Source: Mesorhabditis belari | Lineage: Eukaryota; Nematoda; Chromadorea; Rhabditida; Rhabditidae | NCBI GenBank assembly: GCA_958450365.1 | Contig: CAUEEP010000211.1 | Span: forward strand, 496,001 to 560,000 | Reading direction: 5' to 3' | DNA length: 64,000 nt | Shown here: one piece after another, positions 39,001-43,639 of the stretch | Layout of the letters: every line of letters starts with the position of its first letter | Position numbering within the stretch: position 1 is the stretch's first letter | Position numbers and translations under genes: made by a program | The notes under the pieces: model-generated | Seen by the model: the letters and a program-made list of their open reading frames with translations, nothing else | The model's database searches: none | What the model was told of the DNA's origin: nothing

Positions 39001-39884
39001 ATGATATATTTCTCTAAAGCATTACTGTAAATGGGTTTTCTTTATGCTCACATTATCGCCAATCGTGTAATGCTTGTAGGCTGGCTCGACGACAAACCAC
39101 GAGCCTTCATTGCCGGCTTTATCGAGGTAAACCTAAATATCTTTTATATTATACAGCTAATTATATAGTCTAGAACATCTAGAACATCTAAAACTATAGT
39201 ATTTATAGTTTTAGATCTTGATATTATCAAAATCCTTACCTTCATAGCATTTCTTTCAAGTCTTGCGGGTGAATTCTTCTGTACTGTCAAATATTTGTCC
39301 GATTTCACATGAAGGAGCTGAAAAGATAAAGAAAATCGACAAAAATATTATCTAAATCTAAAATTATATCTAAAATTATCTATAGTAAACGAAAAATTGC
39401 GCACTTGAACCGAAATCCCGTACTGAATCACGTTGCCTAACGTTTTCCGGAACTCCAATTCGTTTTGCTCTTTTTCCTAAAAGGGGAATTGTTTTTATTT
39501 TTGAATTTTTTGATAAAATCTCTCGTTTTTCTTTATAGATTACGGTAAAATATTTAAATTTCTTTAAAATATCAAACTTTTTCAGCGGCCACCCTCAATT
39601 TGTTCATCATCTCCTCGTCGAAAGCGCTCTCGCCAGCCTGGAAAACTTTGGTCAAATGTACACAGTCAAAATGTCAAATGTAAACGCAACCTTTCTAATG
39701 CACTGATTGTGGTACTTGTTAGAAAGCTACCGTAACCCTATTTGCTTTAACTTTAATGTAAAGAAATGAAAAGAAATGAATGGGAAAGAATTTGAAATTG
39801 AATTGGGATTGAATCGATCTTTTGTTTACCGCAATTACTCTAACTACTGAGCTATCTGGCACCTGCCAAAAGAAATAAGGGGAA

Positions 39885-39917
<33 letters not shown>

Positions 39918-42836
39918 AGAATTGCTTAGTAAAAGCACTAGCTAATCTCGAACTTGGCCAGATCAGAAGCAATGTTTAAGCCTAGTCCAGTGACTTTTAT
40001 AGACTAGACTTTCTATGGATTTGGCTTCTAGCAGCCTATTAGCTTTACCTGGAAGAACTTTAATCAAATCAACGTATAGTTTAGAAAAACTCTTACAGCA
40101 TTACACGTTTTTGATCCTATATCATTTAAAAAAAACCCCCTTCTTCTGCTTACAATCTCTTAGACATGCTCTTAGGCATCTTAGACTGCTTACAATCTCT
40201 TAGAATGCTTACAATCTCTTAGAATGCTTACAAAAAAACCCTTCTGCAAAAAAAAAACCCCTTCTTCTGCTTACAATCTCTTAGACACCAAAAAGTATAG
40301 TATTTTAGTATAGTACTTGTTTCAATTAAAGATTCAATTCCTCTACCTGAAATCTCTTCTGTTCTGTCCAACATTGTTTCTGTGCCGCATATCGATTCAC
40401 CGGGCAAACTTTAAAAAGACAATCCCGAAATTTTTTCGGCGGACTTTCCGGTCTTCCCTCGTTGATTTCAACAATGCAACGATCGTCGACAAGACTAAAT
40501 TTCATAAGAAAGAAAAACTTTGGTTTAATTACCCAAGCGTTGAGAGAAATCCTCGACTTCCATGCGTGTCTTCAGTATAAAGAGAGATGATGTCACCGAT
40601 GTGAAGGAGAGAAGTGTTACCGTTCTCTGAATAGCAAAAATATTGAAGATTGAATATGGTAAAACGTTATTCTGCAGTCTTTTCAGCCGGTCAGTCAGCT
40701 TCTTGGCACTAAATCTTAGATCTGGTGTGGATCCGCTCGCTCGGGATCAAAAATTCCGATTTAACGATTCTGAAACGTGCCCCAAATTTCTTGCGTAGCT
40801 GCCCTGGGCGGCCAACGAGCTACAGTACTGGACAATGAAATATCAGACTAAAGAAAAATGAAATATCAGACTTCGTTGTCGGACTAAAGAATTTTTGGGG
40901 CTCCAAACGTTCCGAATATTTCCATTAGATGATCGACAACTTCAAATTGTGTTTTCCCTTGCAATGCCCGCAAAACGATGAACTTTGTGAAATGATCCTG
41001 GTAGACCATCAAAAAGTTGAATTCTCCATCGGAAACGGATTGAAGATCGATTAAATCCGTGCCTTTGACGGTTTTGAATTCCCGTTGTTGGCAATTTTCC
41101 AGTTCTTTGCCTATGCTTATGCTTATGCGATCTGCTTATGCTTATGCGACTCAAATACAGTACTGGACAATGAAATATGATATTTGAAAAACGATCGTCA
41201 CTTTCGCGTGTCTGTAACTCCGTTGTCTTTGAGTTTAAACGATTAGTGTTATACATTTTCTGAAAGCTCTTTTCAAGGGCTACACAATTGGTAATATTAA
41301 TATTTAGAAATACGGTAAAGACAAGGGAGTTAATATTAATATTACCATTGTGGAGCCCTTGAAAAGAGCTTTCAGAAAATGTATAACACTAATCGTTTAA
41401 AGTCAAAGACAACGGAGTTACAGACGTGCGAAAGTGACGACCGTTTTTCAAATATGATATTAGGTTGATGCAAAAGTCTTTTTCATTTTTTTCGTACTTC
41501 CGTTAAAAAGTAACAAATGCACCAATTGAATAACGGTTTATTGCATTCGAAAGGCCAATTATTTTTCTGCAAAATGACATTAAAACGAGTTTTAAATGTC
41601 TTATGTCTAGATTTTTTTTTGAGAGCCTGAAGTCGGGTAGTCAAAAAAGGCGACGGCTCGATGATGCATTTTAGACGCTTTAGCTAAGGAAACCAATCTT
41701 GATGTTAATAAGTAAAAGATAGAGCACAAAAAGTTCGATGTTTTTTTTAGATTTTCAGAGAAATTGATTCAGCCAATTTCTTTATAGAGGTTTTTATAGA
41801 TTTTTATGAAAAACCCATTTTCACTCTCGAATTTGCTTGAAAGTGAACCCAAATTGACTTAAAAAGATGGGAAATTCAACAATAAACACTTTTCATTTAG
41901 AGCAAACCATAGGTTAATTGATGACTTTGTTATTTTTCAAAAGAAGTACGAAAAAAATGAAAAAGACTTTTGCATCAACCTAATATTTCATTTTCCAGTA
42001 GTGTATATGCATCAGAATTAGCTGGGCAGTTACGCAGAAAGTAAGGGCGTGTTTTAGAGTTTCAAAATCGTTTTATCTCGTTACTTTTCCACATCTTGCG
42101 CGTAATTTCAATTTTTGATAGCTTTGGCATTGTGATTAGTGTATTGCGAACGTATTTTGTATGAAAGAATCATTTACATAAGATTTCTTGATTCGTGCAT
42201 AGCTTTTCGAAATTGATTTGAGCGGTGTGCTTTATCGGAAAGGGCTTTAGGTTGGGGTGCCTACGCGCATTCTCATTTAATCGTAGTTTCCCTACGCTAT
42301 TCTCATTTAATCGTAGTTTCCCCTACACAATTCTCATTTAATCATAGCTTTCCCTACGCGATTCTTATTTAATCATAGCTTCCCCTACACAATTCTCATT
42401 TAATCGTAGTTTCCCCTACGCTATTCTCATTTAATCGTAGTTTCCCCTACACAATTCTCATTTAATCGTAGTTTCCCCTACGCTATTCTCTTTTAATCGT
42501 AGTTTCCCCTAAAAATCGGGTAGAAACCAACCCGAACTCTTTAAATGAATTCACTAAAAGCTAAACCTAATCTAAAAAACTTAAAGACTACCGCTCACCT
42601 CCCATACTCGTCCCCAATTGTAATCTTGACATATTCCCATAATATCCGCCGACACCCGATTGAAAAGACATCCTGAAAAATGAAGAAAAGAATAAAGGAA
42701 ATTGATAAGTTTTAAAGATTAATTTGGTTATTTTGACACAAGCAGTGAGAAATTTTAATGCAGTTAGGGTTTAGAAAAAGCGAAAAAAAAAAAGTGATGA
42801 TTTTGCCCACTTTGGAGTCGGGATTTCCGAGTCCAT
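1..42836 (-). CDS. itr-1: Inositol 1,4,5-trisphosphate receptor, partial (C-terminus off the left edge), 79 coding exons
   Basis: Ligand-gated calcium release channel of the endoplasmic reticulum: IP3 made by phospholipase C opens it and Ca2+ enters the cytosol. I reconstructed 79 minus-strand exons, each bounded by AG/GT and joining in phase; they encode about 2570 residues, against roughly 2750-2900 for full-length animal IP3 receptors. Diagnostic stretches include [93 protein letters not shown] and [14 protein letters not shown]. Residues aligning with mammalian IP3 contacts R265, T267, R269, R504, K508, R511, Y567, R568 and K569 are all present. The start is the ATG at 42836-42834, read through a 27-nt exon. 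Introns are loaded with mobile elements and tandem arrays. The pore, selectivity filter and tail are not in the window. Family assignment is certain; single exon borders, especially 31059-31091, 17700-17808 and 15681-15707, are less so. Confidence 0.96.
176..3277 (-). CDS. itr-1: itr-1 exons 74-79: transmembrane segments S1-S4 and S4-S5 linker
   Basis: Exons 3158-3277 ([14 protein letters not shown] then hydrophobic S1), 2636-2717 (S2, [15 protein letters not shown]), 2393-2516 (S3, long hydrophobic run ending ALWIIGIFQ), 1220-1278 ([16 protein letters not shown], opposite NVCNKIIFLMSFVGNCG), 466-571 (S4, [15 protein letters not shown]) and 176-260 ([20 protein letters not shown], opposite [20 protein letters not shown]). 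Exon 1220-1278 requires a GTGGGT donor to keep phase. The exon at 2636-2717 has a second, truncated copy at 3001-3071. Positions 1-175 show no further exon; S5, pore and S6 should follow to the left. Confidence 0.93.
340..424. repeat. 12-bp minisatellite
   Basis: AATTCAATAGCT units, about 7-8 copies with small changes, in an itr-1 intron. Confidence 0.9.
728..848. repeat. 15-bp minisatellite
   Basis: Eight nearly identical AGTCTCTTAGTCAGA units between itr-1 exons 1220-1278 and 466-571. Confidence 0.93.
971..1030 (+). tRNA. tRNA-like fragment
   Basis: TGGCGCCGTCGAGAGCGCCC followed by GGTTCGAGTGCC, a near-match to the B box. The acceptor stem does not close; a degenerate tRNA-derived sequence rather than a working gene. 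Confidence 0.3.
1763..2379. mobile_element. MITE, TACCGTAAATACTGTAATAG family (compound copy)
   Basis: Outer ends TACCGTAAATACTGTAAT and CAGTATTTACG are inverted repeats. Inside are several copies of the palindrome GGTATCAAAAAATAGC...GCTATTTTTTGATACC and the string TGTAGCCTAAACCAGTGTCG. It is non-coding and sits in an itr-1 intron. Other copies in the window: 5427-5695, 32253-32666, 38212-38490, 60361-60622 and 61965-62232. Confidence 0.85.
2743..2979. mobile_element. Tc1/mariner-like MITE (TACAGTACTGGACAATG family) inside itr-1
   Basis: Begins TACAGTACTGGACAATGAAA and ends with the inverted form, TTTTCCAGTAGTGTA. The inverted arms run about 80 bp and contain the paired strings CGCGCGTCTGTAACTCC and GGAGTTACAAACGCGCG. 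There is no coding sequence. It sits in the intron next to the S2 exon, between two copies of that exon. Related copies lie at 40822, 41156-42005 and 42911-43639. Confidence 0.85.
3001..3081 (-). pseudogene. Truncated duplicate of the itr-1 S2 exon
   Basis: About 80 bp nearly identical to 2647-2727: it contains the splice acceptor and the codons for [20 protein letters not shown] plus LYFR, then diverges before the donor. In the 71-bp coding part I count three differences (CTA/CTT, GCA/GCG, TTA/TTG), all silent. With no donor it cannot be a normal internal exon, but its acceptor is intact and lies before the true exon in the transcript. Confidence 0.85.
3331..3655. repeat. 17/22-bp minisatellite with splice-site-like units
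   Basis: CTCTACTCTACTTACAG units (some with an extra CTCTA). In the itr-1 sense each unit contains CTGTAAGTAGAG, a consensus-like 5' splice site. The long plus-strand open frames here are repeat translation. Confidence 0.92.
3783..4410 (+). mobile_element. Deleted mariner element with long inverted repeats
   Basis: Flanked by TTAGGTTGGCCGGAAAGTTC and its inverse (ending GCCAACCTAA), with TA at each side. The inverted arms extend about 120 bp. The centre keeps a mariner transposase C-terminal piece (about 4072-4260) with [16 protein letters not shown] and [18 protein letters not shown], frame-broken upstream; the catalytic core is gone. It lies in the itr-1 intron between exons 4470-4545 and 3158-3277. 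Confidence 0.88.
4470..6602 (-). CDS. itr-1: itr-1 exons 67-73: pre-membrane coupling region
   Basis: Exons 6519-6602, 6030-6087, 5831-5946, 5146-5236, 5043-5098, 4805-4921 and 4470-4545. Landmarks: [10 protein letters not shown] (opposite VEVIKKAYM), [53 protein letters not shown] and [20 protein letters not shown]. Exons 6030-6087 and 5831-5946 encode an acidic insertion absent from vertebrates; they fit phase exactly and are probably a nematode-specific regulatory loop. The last exon corresponds to the helix that leads into S1. Confidence 0.94.
5256..5756. repeat. 10-bp array split by a MITE
   Basis: AGAATTGATA/AGAATTGAGA units at 5256-5425 and 5694-5756. Confidence 0.9.
5427..5695. mobile_element. 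MITE, TACCGTAAATACTG family, inserted in a minisatellite
   Basis: A full short copy, from TACCGTAAATACTGTAATAG to TACTATTACAGTATTTACGG, splitting a 10-bp array (AGAATTGATA units at 5256-5425 and 5694-5756). The array on both sides shows that the element landed after the array formed. Confidence 0.87.
6655..6737 (-). tRNA. tRNA-like locus with long variable arm
   Basis: Minus strand: TGGCTTAGCGGG (A-box-like), anticodon region GCTTGCATACAAAGC, long variable segment and GGTTCGAGTCC (B box). Position 33 of the anticodon loop would be C, not U, which is abnormal. A diverged partner lies in inverse orientation at 6864-6946. Confidence 0.45.
6864..6946 (+). tRNA. tRNA-like locus, inverse partner of 6655-6737
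   Basis: Contains GGTTAGTCTAGAGGATAGG, GCTTGTTTACAAAGCGAGC and GGGTTCGGATCC followed by a T7 run (Pol III stop). Shares TACAAAGCGAG and TGCTCGGGTTCG with its partner. The anticodon would be unusual. Confidence 0.45.
7049..9613 (-). CDS. itr-1: itr-1 exons 61-66: linker and RIH-associated domain
   Basis: Exons 9529-9613, 8730-8816, 7881-7974, 7712-7783, 7492-7617 and 7049-7267. The first two encode a divergent, loop-like linker (rich in S, G, N, D). The rest read [56 protein letters not shown] and [20 protein letters not shown], almost identical to vertebrate [32 protein letters not shown] and [20 protein letters not shown]. The linker exons are supported by phase and splice sites only (about 0.7); the others are certain. 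Confidence 0.93.
7300..7465. mobile_element. Short palindromic element in itr-1 intron
   Basis: Inverted arms GTTTACACGTTGACGACAATG...CATTGTCGTCAACGTG flank GCCTGGGACATTGTCACCTG and its inverse. Foldback-type MITE, no coding capacity. (Arms are quoted in part.). Confidence 0.65.
8243..8306 (+). tRNA. tRNA-like fragment, anticodon arm missing
   Basis: TAGCTCAGTGGTTGG (D arm) is followed after too short a gap by GAGGGTTCAATCCCTC (T arm). Looks like a deleted tRNA copy. Confidence 0.35.
8342..8522. repeat. ~22-bp minisatellite
   Basis: CCCGTAACTAGACGTTACCG units, about eight copies, in an itr-1 intron. Confidence 0.88.
9281..9360 (+). tRNA. tRNA-like locus (Ser/Leu-type length)
   Basis: ATGGCCGACTGGTTAAGAG (A box), long variable arm around CCCACTGGGG, GAGGGTTCAATCCCGC (T arm), then a T5 run. 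Type II layout, but the acceptor and anticodon stems pair poorly. Confidence 0.45.
9974..10413. mobile_element. Foldback MITE, GGGACAAATGCGACC family
   Basis: Inverted arms beginning GGGACAAATGCGACC and ending GGTCGCATTTGTCCC, about 200 bp each, with inner strings ACACGTCAAATTTGG and CAAATTTGACGTGTC. A second copy lies at 49250-49620 inside a larger element. Confidence 0.85.
10937..11085. repeat. Interspersed repeat end, shared (inverted) with 52500-52645
   Basis: ATACTTTATTCAAACGATAA, GAAATGCACAGTGATACTTA and GCAAAGAGCCACTAGATCT recur in inverse orientation at 52.5-52.6 kb. Probably one terminus of a larger unrecognised element; no coding sequence seen. Confidence 0.7.
11345..11386. repeat. 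Interstitial telomere-type array
   Basis: Six to seven AGCCTA units (TTAGGC on the other strand), the nematode telomere repeat. A shorter stretch lies at 10896-10921. Confidence 0.8.
11423..12275. mobile_element. Foldback-like element with tandem-repeat terminal arms
   Basis: Left end reads TTTTGGGTCTATCCCAAAAC followed by about six units of AACAGCGCCGCCCAA type (to about 11530). The right end (about 12007-12262) is the inverse, with about sixteen units of TCGGCGCTATTTTGG, ending GTTTTGGGATAGACCC. About 480 bp of AT-rich DNA lies between. Long open frames on the right arm are repeat translation, not genes. Confidence 0.7.
12645..12815. repeat. 20-bp minisatellite with palindromic core
   Basis: Nine copies of GCGCGCTATCCACTGTCCAT. 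AGCGCGCT is self-complementary. Stop-free in several frames, which explains four overlapping open frames here. Confidence 0.95.
12869..17808 (-). CDS. itr-1: itr-1 exons 50-60: solenoid to regulatory linker
   Basis: Exons 17700-17808, 17377-17423, 15802-15876, 15681-15707, 15073-15221, 14836-14950, 14639-14674, 14420-14513, 14241-14327, 13048-13205 and 12869-12950. Landmarks: [79 protein letters not shown] and [19 protein letters not shown]. Vertebrate equivalents include [19 protein letters not shown] and EGGNTTIQHSFFCRL. The end of exon 17700-17808 is uncertain: the better-looking donor at 17688-17689 would break phase, so I used a GTGTGA donor. The 27-nt exon 15681-15707 (KILQQRLAR) rests on good splice sites and phase only. 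Confidence 0.88.
13445..14050. repeat. 21/17-bp minisatellite
   Basis: About thirty units of TAGATCTACAAAGCTACAGAG, with a shorter form lacking the last AGAG. Long and short forms alternate irregularly. Confidence 0.94.
15520..15668. repeat. GCTGCTGTTATGCT / GCTTTTCA array
   Basis: Mixture of two unit types, immediately 3' (in plus) of nothing coding; the small itr-1 exon 15681-15707 starts just after it. Confidence 0.85.
16066..16380 (+). mobile_element. Non-LTR retrotransposon fragment between 13-bp direct repeats
   Basis: 16088-16130 encodes [15 protein letters not shown], the reverse-transcriptase motif around [10 protein letters not shown] of LINE-type elements; the frame stops soon after. 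The string TATTATTGTTCTT occurs at 16066-16078 and 16368-16380 and may be a target duplication. Too short for a family name. Confidence 0.5.
16390..16468 (-). tRNA. tRNA-like locus
   Basis: Minus strand has GAGGGTTCGAACCCCGC (well paired T arm) and an upstream TTGGTTTTCGCATGC region; the D arm is weak. Confidence 0.35.
16545..16628. repeat. 18-bp minisatellite
   Basis: CCAACAATAGCTAGATGT, four to five copies. Confidence 0.85.
17258..17350. repeat. 8-bp array
   Basis: AATCTGGC units, then AATCTCAC units, then AATCTGGC again, next to itr-1 exon 17377-17423. Confidence 0.88.
18368..19128. repeat. 11-bp minisatellite, ~760 bp
   Basis: ACCGTATTGGA units (about 60), interrupted by two longer strings (ATCCACATATAGATAGAACC and AACAAACTAGG...) that themselves recur, showing higher-order duplication. 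The minus-strand open frames (up to 256 codons) are translation of the 11-bp unit. Confidence 0.94.
19301..23007 (-). CDS. itr-1: itr-1 exons 41-49: central solenoid
   Basis: Exons 22933-23007, 22815-22889, 22302-22409, 21014-21106, 20882-20947, 20772-20842, 20251-20365, 19826-19951 and 19301-19435. They encode [93 protein letters not shown] and FFEKPYSDQ. These are colinear with [51 protein letters not shown] and HCYVDTEVEMKEIY in vertebrates. All phases agree. Mobile elements occupy most of the introns. Confidence 0.94.
19500..19775. repeat. 10-bp minisatellite
   Basis: GATCTACAGA with AAGA and GAGA variants, about 28 copies, with a higher-order period near 100 bp. Confidence 0.92.
20055..20146 (-). 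tRNA. tRNA-Glu-like SINE copy
   Basis: Minus strand has TAGCGGCTAACGGCA, TTGGCTCTCACTCG (Glu CTC-like loop) and CCGGGTTCGATCC. Shares upstream TTTCAAAACCCC-type sequence with the copy at 23921-23991, so the two look like members of one short interspersed family. Confidence 0.45.
20448..20735. repeat. 12-bp minisatellite
   Basis: CTGTCTGTCTTA and CTGTCTGTCTTT units, in an itr-1 intron. Confidence 0.93.
21221..21914. mobile_element. Pair of TACCGTATTTTCTCTAATA-family MITEs with intervening tRNA-like segment
   Basis: Copies 21221-21443 and 21692-21914 each start TACCGTAT(T/C)TTCTCTAATA and end ATTAGAAAAAATACGGTA or similar. Between them lie 21444-21625 and 21626-21691, which also occur at 27.3-27.8 kb but in the opposite order around one MITE copy. 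The host sequence after the second copy is repeated at 22161-22246. Confidence 0.85.
22462..22755. repeat. 13-bp minisatellite
   Basis: TAATAGACTACTG units, with some TAATAGAATACGG variants. Confidence 0.92.
23089..23782. mobile_element. Large hairpin element in itr-1 intron
   Basis: Two arms of about 290 bp in near-perfect inverse orientation: ACCGTTTACGAAATTC at the left and GAATTTCGTAAACGGCT at the right, with AGCTCATTTGGTTCAGTAG near one end. A short central spacer (around 23400-23460) has CCTCGCCCTCTTTCTCC inverted as well. Non-coding. Confidence 0.85.
23921..23991 (-). tRNA. tRNA-Glu-like SINE copy
   Basis: Minus strand has TTTGGCCTAACGGTTAGCGC, TTGGCTCTCGATCG and CCCGGGTTCGATCCCCG. 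The A and B boxes are good, the anticodon stem is imperfect. Related to 20055-20146. Confidence 0.5.
24082..26829 (-). CDS. itr-1: itr-1 exons 35-40: second armadillo block
   Basis: Exons 26706-26829, 26385-26517, 25825-25946, 24938-25076, 24430-24522 and 24082-24207. Landmarks: [16 protein letters not shown] [65 protein letters not shown] and [20 protein letters not shown]. The vertebrate equivalents are [31 protein letters not shown] and [20 protein letters not shown]. The middle two exons have no clear vertebrate counterpart and are placed by frame and phase. Introns here hold a hexamer array (24.5-24.9 kb) and a 10-bp array (25.3-25.8 kb). Confidence 0.9.
24548..24935. repeat. AAATCT/AAATC array
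   Basis: Six- and five-base steps mixed, about 390 bp, between itr-1 exons 24938-25076 and 24430-24522. Confidence 0.92.
25290..25786. repeat. 10-bp array with two unit forms
   Basis: About 50 units of TGAATTTCAA or TGAATTTTAA, differing at one base. Confidence 0.95.
26042..26350. repeat. ~17-bp minisatellite
   Basis: CTTGTTTAGCTTTGTTA-like units with more divergence than the other arrays. Confidence 0.85.
27330..27866. mobile_element. TACCGTATTTTCTCTAATA-family MITE nested in a tRNA-containing element
   Basis: The MITE (27408-27631) interrupts a unit whose left part contains CCACTGTGTCACTCTGTAAT and whose right part ends in a tRNA-like segment and a T run (27784-27867). Same components as at 21.2-21.9 kb. 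Confidence 0.8.
27784..27862 (+). tRNA. tRNA-like terminus of an interspersed element
   Basis: GTGGCCGAGTGGTAGTGAG (A box), CTGGTTCGATTCCTCG (B box) and a T6 run. The first half recurs at 21592-21625, where it is cut. Confidence 0.45.
28013..30032 (-). CDS. itr-1: itr-1 exons 26-34: regulatory armadillo solenoid
   Basis: Exons 29923-30032, 29763-29882, 29133-29282, 29022-29094, 28677-28787, 28508-28628, 28339-28435, 28159-28264 and 28013-28115. They encode [59 protein letters not shown] and [19 protein letters not shown], colinear with YYRYQLNLFARMC, CMSDENLPYDLRASF and NVRLDYRISCLLCIFKREF in vertebrate receptors. A 38-bp intron (29095-29132) separates the third and fourth exons. The donor after 28508 is GTTGGG, weaker than the others. 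Confidence 0.93.
29627..29713 (-). tRNA. tRNA-like locus with internal GACTACA expansion
   Basis: Minus strand has TGGTTTAGAGGATAG and CCAGTTCGAGTCC. Three copies of AGACTAC swell the anticodon region. Confidence 0.35.
30110..31012. mobile_element. Degenerate mariner-like element in itr-1 intron
   Basis: Ends ATTAGGGTGGTGCAA and TTTTGCACCACCCTAAT are inverted repeats. On the minus strand, about 30500-30570 still encodes a mariner-type DNA-binding helix ([20 protein letters not shown]), and further broken copies lie at 30260-30340 and 30760-30860. Internally duplicated and without an intact transposase. Confidence 0.8.
31059..33546 (-). CDS. itr-1: itr-1 exons 19-25: alpha-helical IP3-binding domain (RIH/armadillo start)
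   Basis: Exons 33452-33546, 33169-33310, 32978-33120, 31843-31912, 31339-31472, 31167-31290 and 31059-31091. Landmarks: [61 protein letters not shown] and [16 protein letters not shown]. The residues aligning with mammalian R504, K508, R511, Y567, R568 and K569 are present, so the ligand pocket looks intact. The 33-nt exon 31059-31091 ([11 protein letters not shown]) is inferred from its place opposite LVLSRFEFEG in vertebrates, and is the least certain of the set. Confidence 0.93.
32046..32971. mobile_element. Cluster of TACCGTAAATACTG-family MITEs with duplicated host sequence
   Basis: A partial right end (to about 32131), a full copy (32253-32666) and a partial copy (to about 32860) are separated by two copies of about 115 bp of intron sequence (32132-32253 and 32861-32971). 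A short piece of the same host sequence also appears at 32046. The arrangement suggests tandem duplication of an element plus flank. Confidence 0.8.
33686..36144 (-). CDS. itr-1: itr-1 exons 13-18: MIR beta-trefoil of the IP3-binding core
   Basis: Exons 35990-36144, 34963-35007, 34488-34525, 34036-34142, 33825-33931 and 33686-33776. They encode [18 protein letters not shown], a variable loop (exons 34963 and 34488), [37 protein letters not shown] and [12 protein letters not shown]. This matches the MIR repeat order of IP3 receptors (RFKHLATGHYL...YVRLRHLCTNTWVHST...AFAIVPVSP). Exons 34488-34525 (38 nt) and 34963-35007 (45 nt) are very short but are required to keep phase. Confidence 0.93.
35241..35333 (-). 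tRNA. tRNA-like locus with long variable arm
   Basis: Minus strand has GGTGGTCGAGGTGGTTAGCG (A box), a variable segment GCTCTAAGGGAGT and GTCGGGTTCGATTCG (B box). Type II layout. Confidence 0.45.
35505..35830. repeat. GACA/GACG microsatellite
   Basis: Imperfect GACAGACAGACGGACG array, stop-free in several frames on both strands, hence several false open frames. Confidence 0.93.
36672..36795. repeat. 17-bp minisatellite
   Basis: GGCTCCAGCGAAGCCCT units, about six copies, GC-rich against an AT-rich background. Confidence 0.88.
36977..38111 (-). CDS. itr-1: itr-1 exons 9-12: end of suppressor domain and start of IP3-binding beta domain
   Basis: Exons 37983-38111, 37669-37752, 37338-37418 and 36977-37057, all phase 0. 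Landmarks are [35 protein letters not shown] and [20 protein letters not shown]. In the last, R, the following T and the second R align with mammalian R265, T267 and R269, which hold the IP3 phosphates. The mammalian T266 and G268 positions are M and N here, as I recall for C. elegans. Introns between them carry pyrimidine arrays and GAATCGGAACC-type repeats. Confidence 0.95.
37080..37265. repeat. GAATCGGAACC minisatellite
   Basis: Short AATCGGAACCAAATCGG-type units directly beside itr-1 exon 36977-37057. Confidence 0.88.
38212..38490. mobile_element. MITE, TACCGTAAATACTG family
   Basis: Terminal inverted repeats TACCGTAAATACTATAATAG / CTATTACAGTATTTACGGTA, internal palindrome around GATACC/GGTATC partly eroded. 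Lies in the itr-1 intron between exons 39052-39132 and 37983-38111. Confidence 0.87.
39052..40626 (-). CDS. itr-1: itr-1 exons 3-8: suppressor domain (first beta-trefoil)
   Basis: Exons 40533-40626, 40347-40494, 39578-39637, 39405-39476, 39240-39317 and 39052-39132. They encode [73 protein letters not shown] and [20 protein letters not shown], the colinear suppressor domain of IP3 receptors. This domain lowers IP3 affinity and couples binding to gating. The intron between the first two exons is only 38 bp (40495-40532). Every junction is phase-compatible. Confidence 0.95.
40886..41110 (-). pseudogene. Integrase-core fragment of a mobile element
   Basis: Minus-strand frame with [20 protein letters not shown] followed by [19 protein letters not shown] and GTFGAP resembles the DDE integrase core of Gypsy- or Ginger-like elements (the pattern D-x-YQDH-x-TKF...L...GAP...SDN). 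An in-frame stop interrupts it just before SDN. No ends could be assigned. It lies in the first long itr-1 intron. Confidence 0.7.
41156..42005. mobile_element. TACAGTACTGGACAATG MITE with a mariner nested inside
   Basis: Outer MITE ends TACAGTACTGGACAATGAAA and TTTTCCAGTAGTGTA. Near its right end a second element (about 41461-41983) has ends TAGGTTGATGCAAAAGTC and GACTTTTGCATCAACCTA and a TA duplication. The inner element has no transposase frame. Confidence 0.85.
42262..42510. repeat. 32-bp minisatellite
   Basis: About eight copies of ATTCTCATTTAATCGTAG...TTTCCCCTAC in the first itr-1 intron. Confidence 0.9.
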
Positions 42837-42837
42837 C
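42599..42837 (-). CDS. itr-1: itr-1 exons 1-2 (N-terminal leader)
   Basis: Exons 42811-42837 and 42599-42672. Exon 1 reads MDSEIPTPK and ends in phase 2 at a GTGGGC donor. Exon 2 completes the lysine codon and continues [20 protein letters not shown], ending in phase 1. From memory, the GGYYGN...LxLG pattern resembles the leader of C. elegans ITR-1. The ATG at 42836 is immediately preceded by an AG, so either it is the true start or a 5' untranslated exon is trans- or cis-spliced just before it. A second ATG at 42671 could start a shorter isoform. Both exons are also open in a second frame that continues candidate exons further upstream. Confidence 0.75.
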
Positions 42838-42910
42838 CTGAAAAGAAAATGGAAAATATTGAATAATATTGAATAATATTCAATGAATACTCTAGTTTTA
42901 TCATATTTTA

Positions 42911-43639
42911 TACAGTACTGGACAATGAAATATGATATTTGAAAAACGATCGTCACTTTCGCGCGTCTGTAACTCCCTTTGTCTTTGAGTTTAAACTAGA
43001 GTTCGGCAAACAAAACTCCCTTGTCTTTACCGTATTTCTAAATATTAATATTACCATTGTGTAGCCCTTGAAAAGAGCTTTCAGAAAATGTATAACACTA
43101 ATAGTTTAAACTAGACTTCGGAAAATAAAACTTAACCAAAACCAAAACCAAAACACCAAAACACCAAAACAAAGCAAAACTCAATTTGCATATAAATTAA
43201 CATGTAAATTTAAAATGGTAAAATGCAAATTTTAATGTAAAATGCAAATTTGCCTTTCACTTTTTCTCACTCCACAAAATCTCGCGGCCGAAAAAAGGAC
43301 CAAAACACGACCTCGAAATTTCGAAACAAAAAATAGCCTATGGGATAGATTTTTGGATGCTGATTTCAAATCTGCAAACAGATTTTCGCTAGCTCCTCCC
43401 AGTCGCGAGATATTCGCGACTTTTGGTCAGTTTTGGTTTTGGTTTTGGTTTTGGTTAAGTTTTGTTTTCCGAAGTCTAGTTTAAACTATTAGTGTTATAC
43501 ATTTTCTGAAAGCTCTTTTCAAGGGCTACACAATGGTAATATTAATATTTAGAAATACGGTAAAAAAGACAAGGGAGTTACAGAAGCGCGAAAGTGACGA
43601 TCGCTTTTCAAATATCATATTTCATTGTTCAGTAGTGTA
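42911..43639. mobile_element. TACAGTACTGGACAATG MITE, compound copy 5' of itr-1 exon 1
   Basis: Outer ends TACAGTACTGGACAATGAAA and TTGTTCAGTAGTGTA. The internal part contains a second inverted arrangement around AAACTAGACTTCGG and CCGAAGTCTAGTTT. It is flanked by about 80-100 bp direct duplicates of host DNA (42825-42907 and 43644-43749). Confidence 0.8.

Noticed and set aside
40317..40580. Plus-strand frame of 87 codons
   Set aside because: Antisense shadow of itr-1 exons 40347-40494 and 40533-40626.
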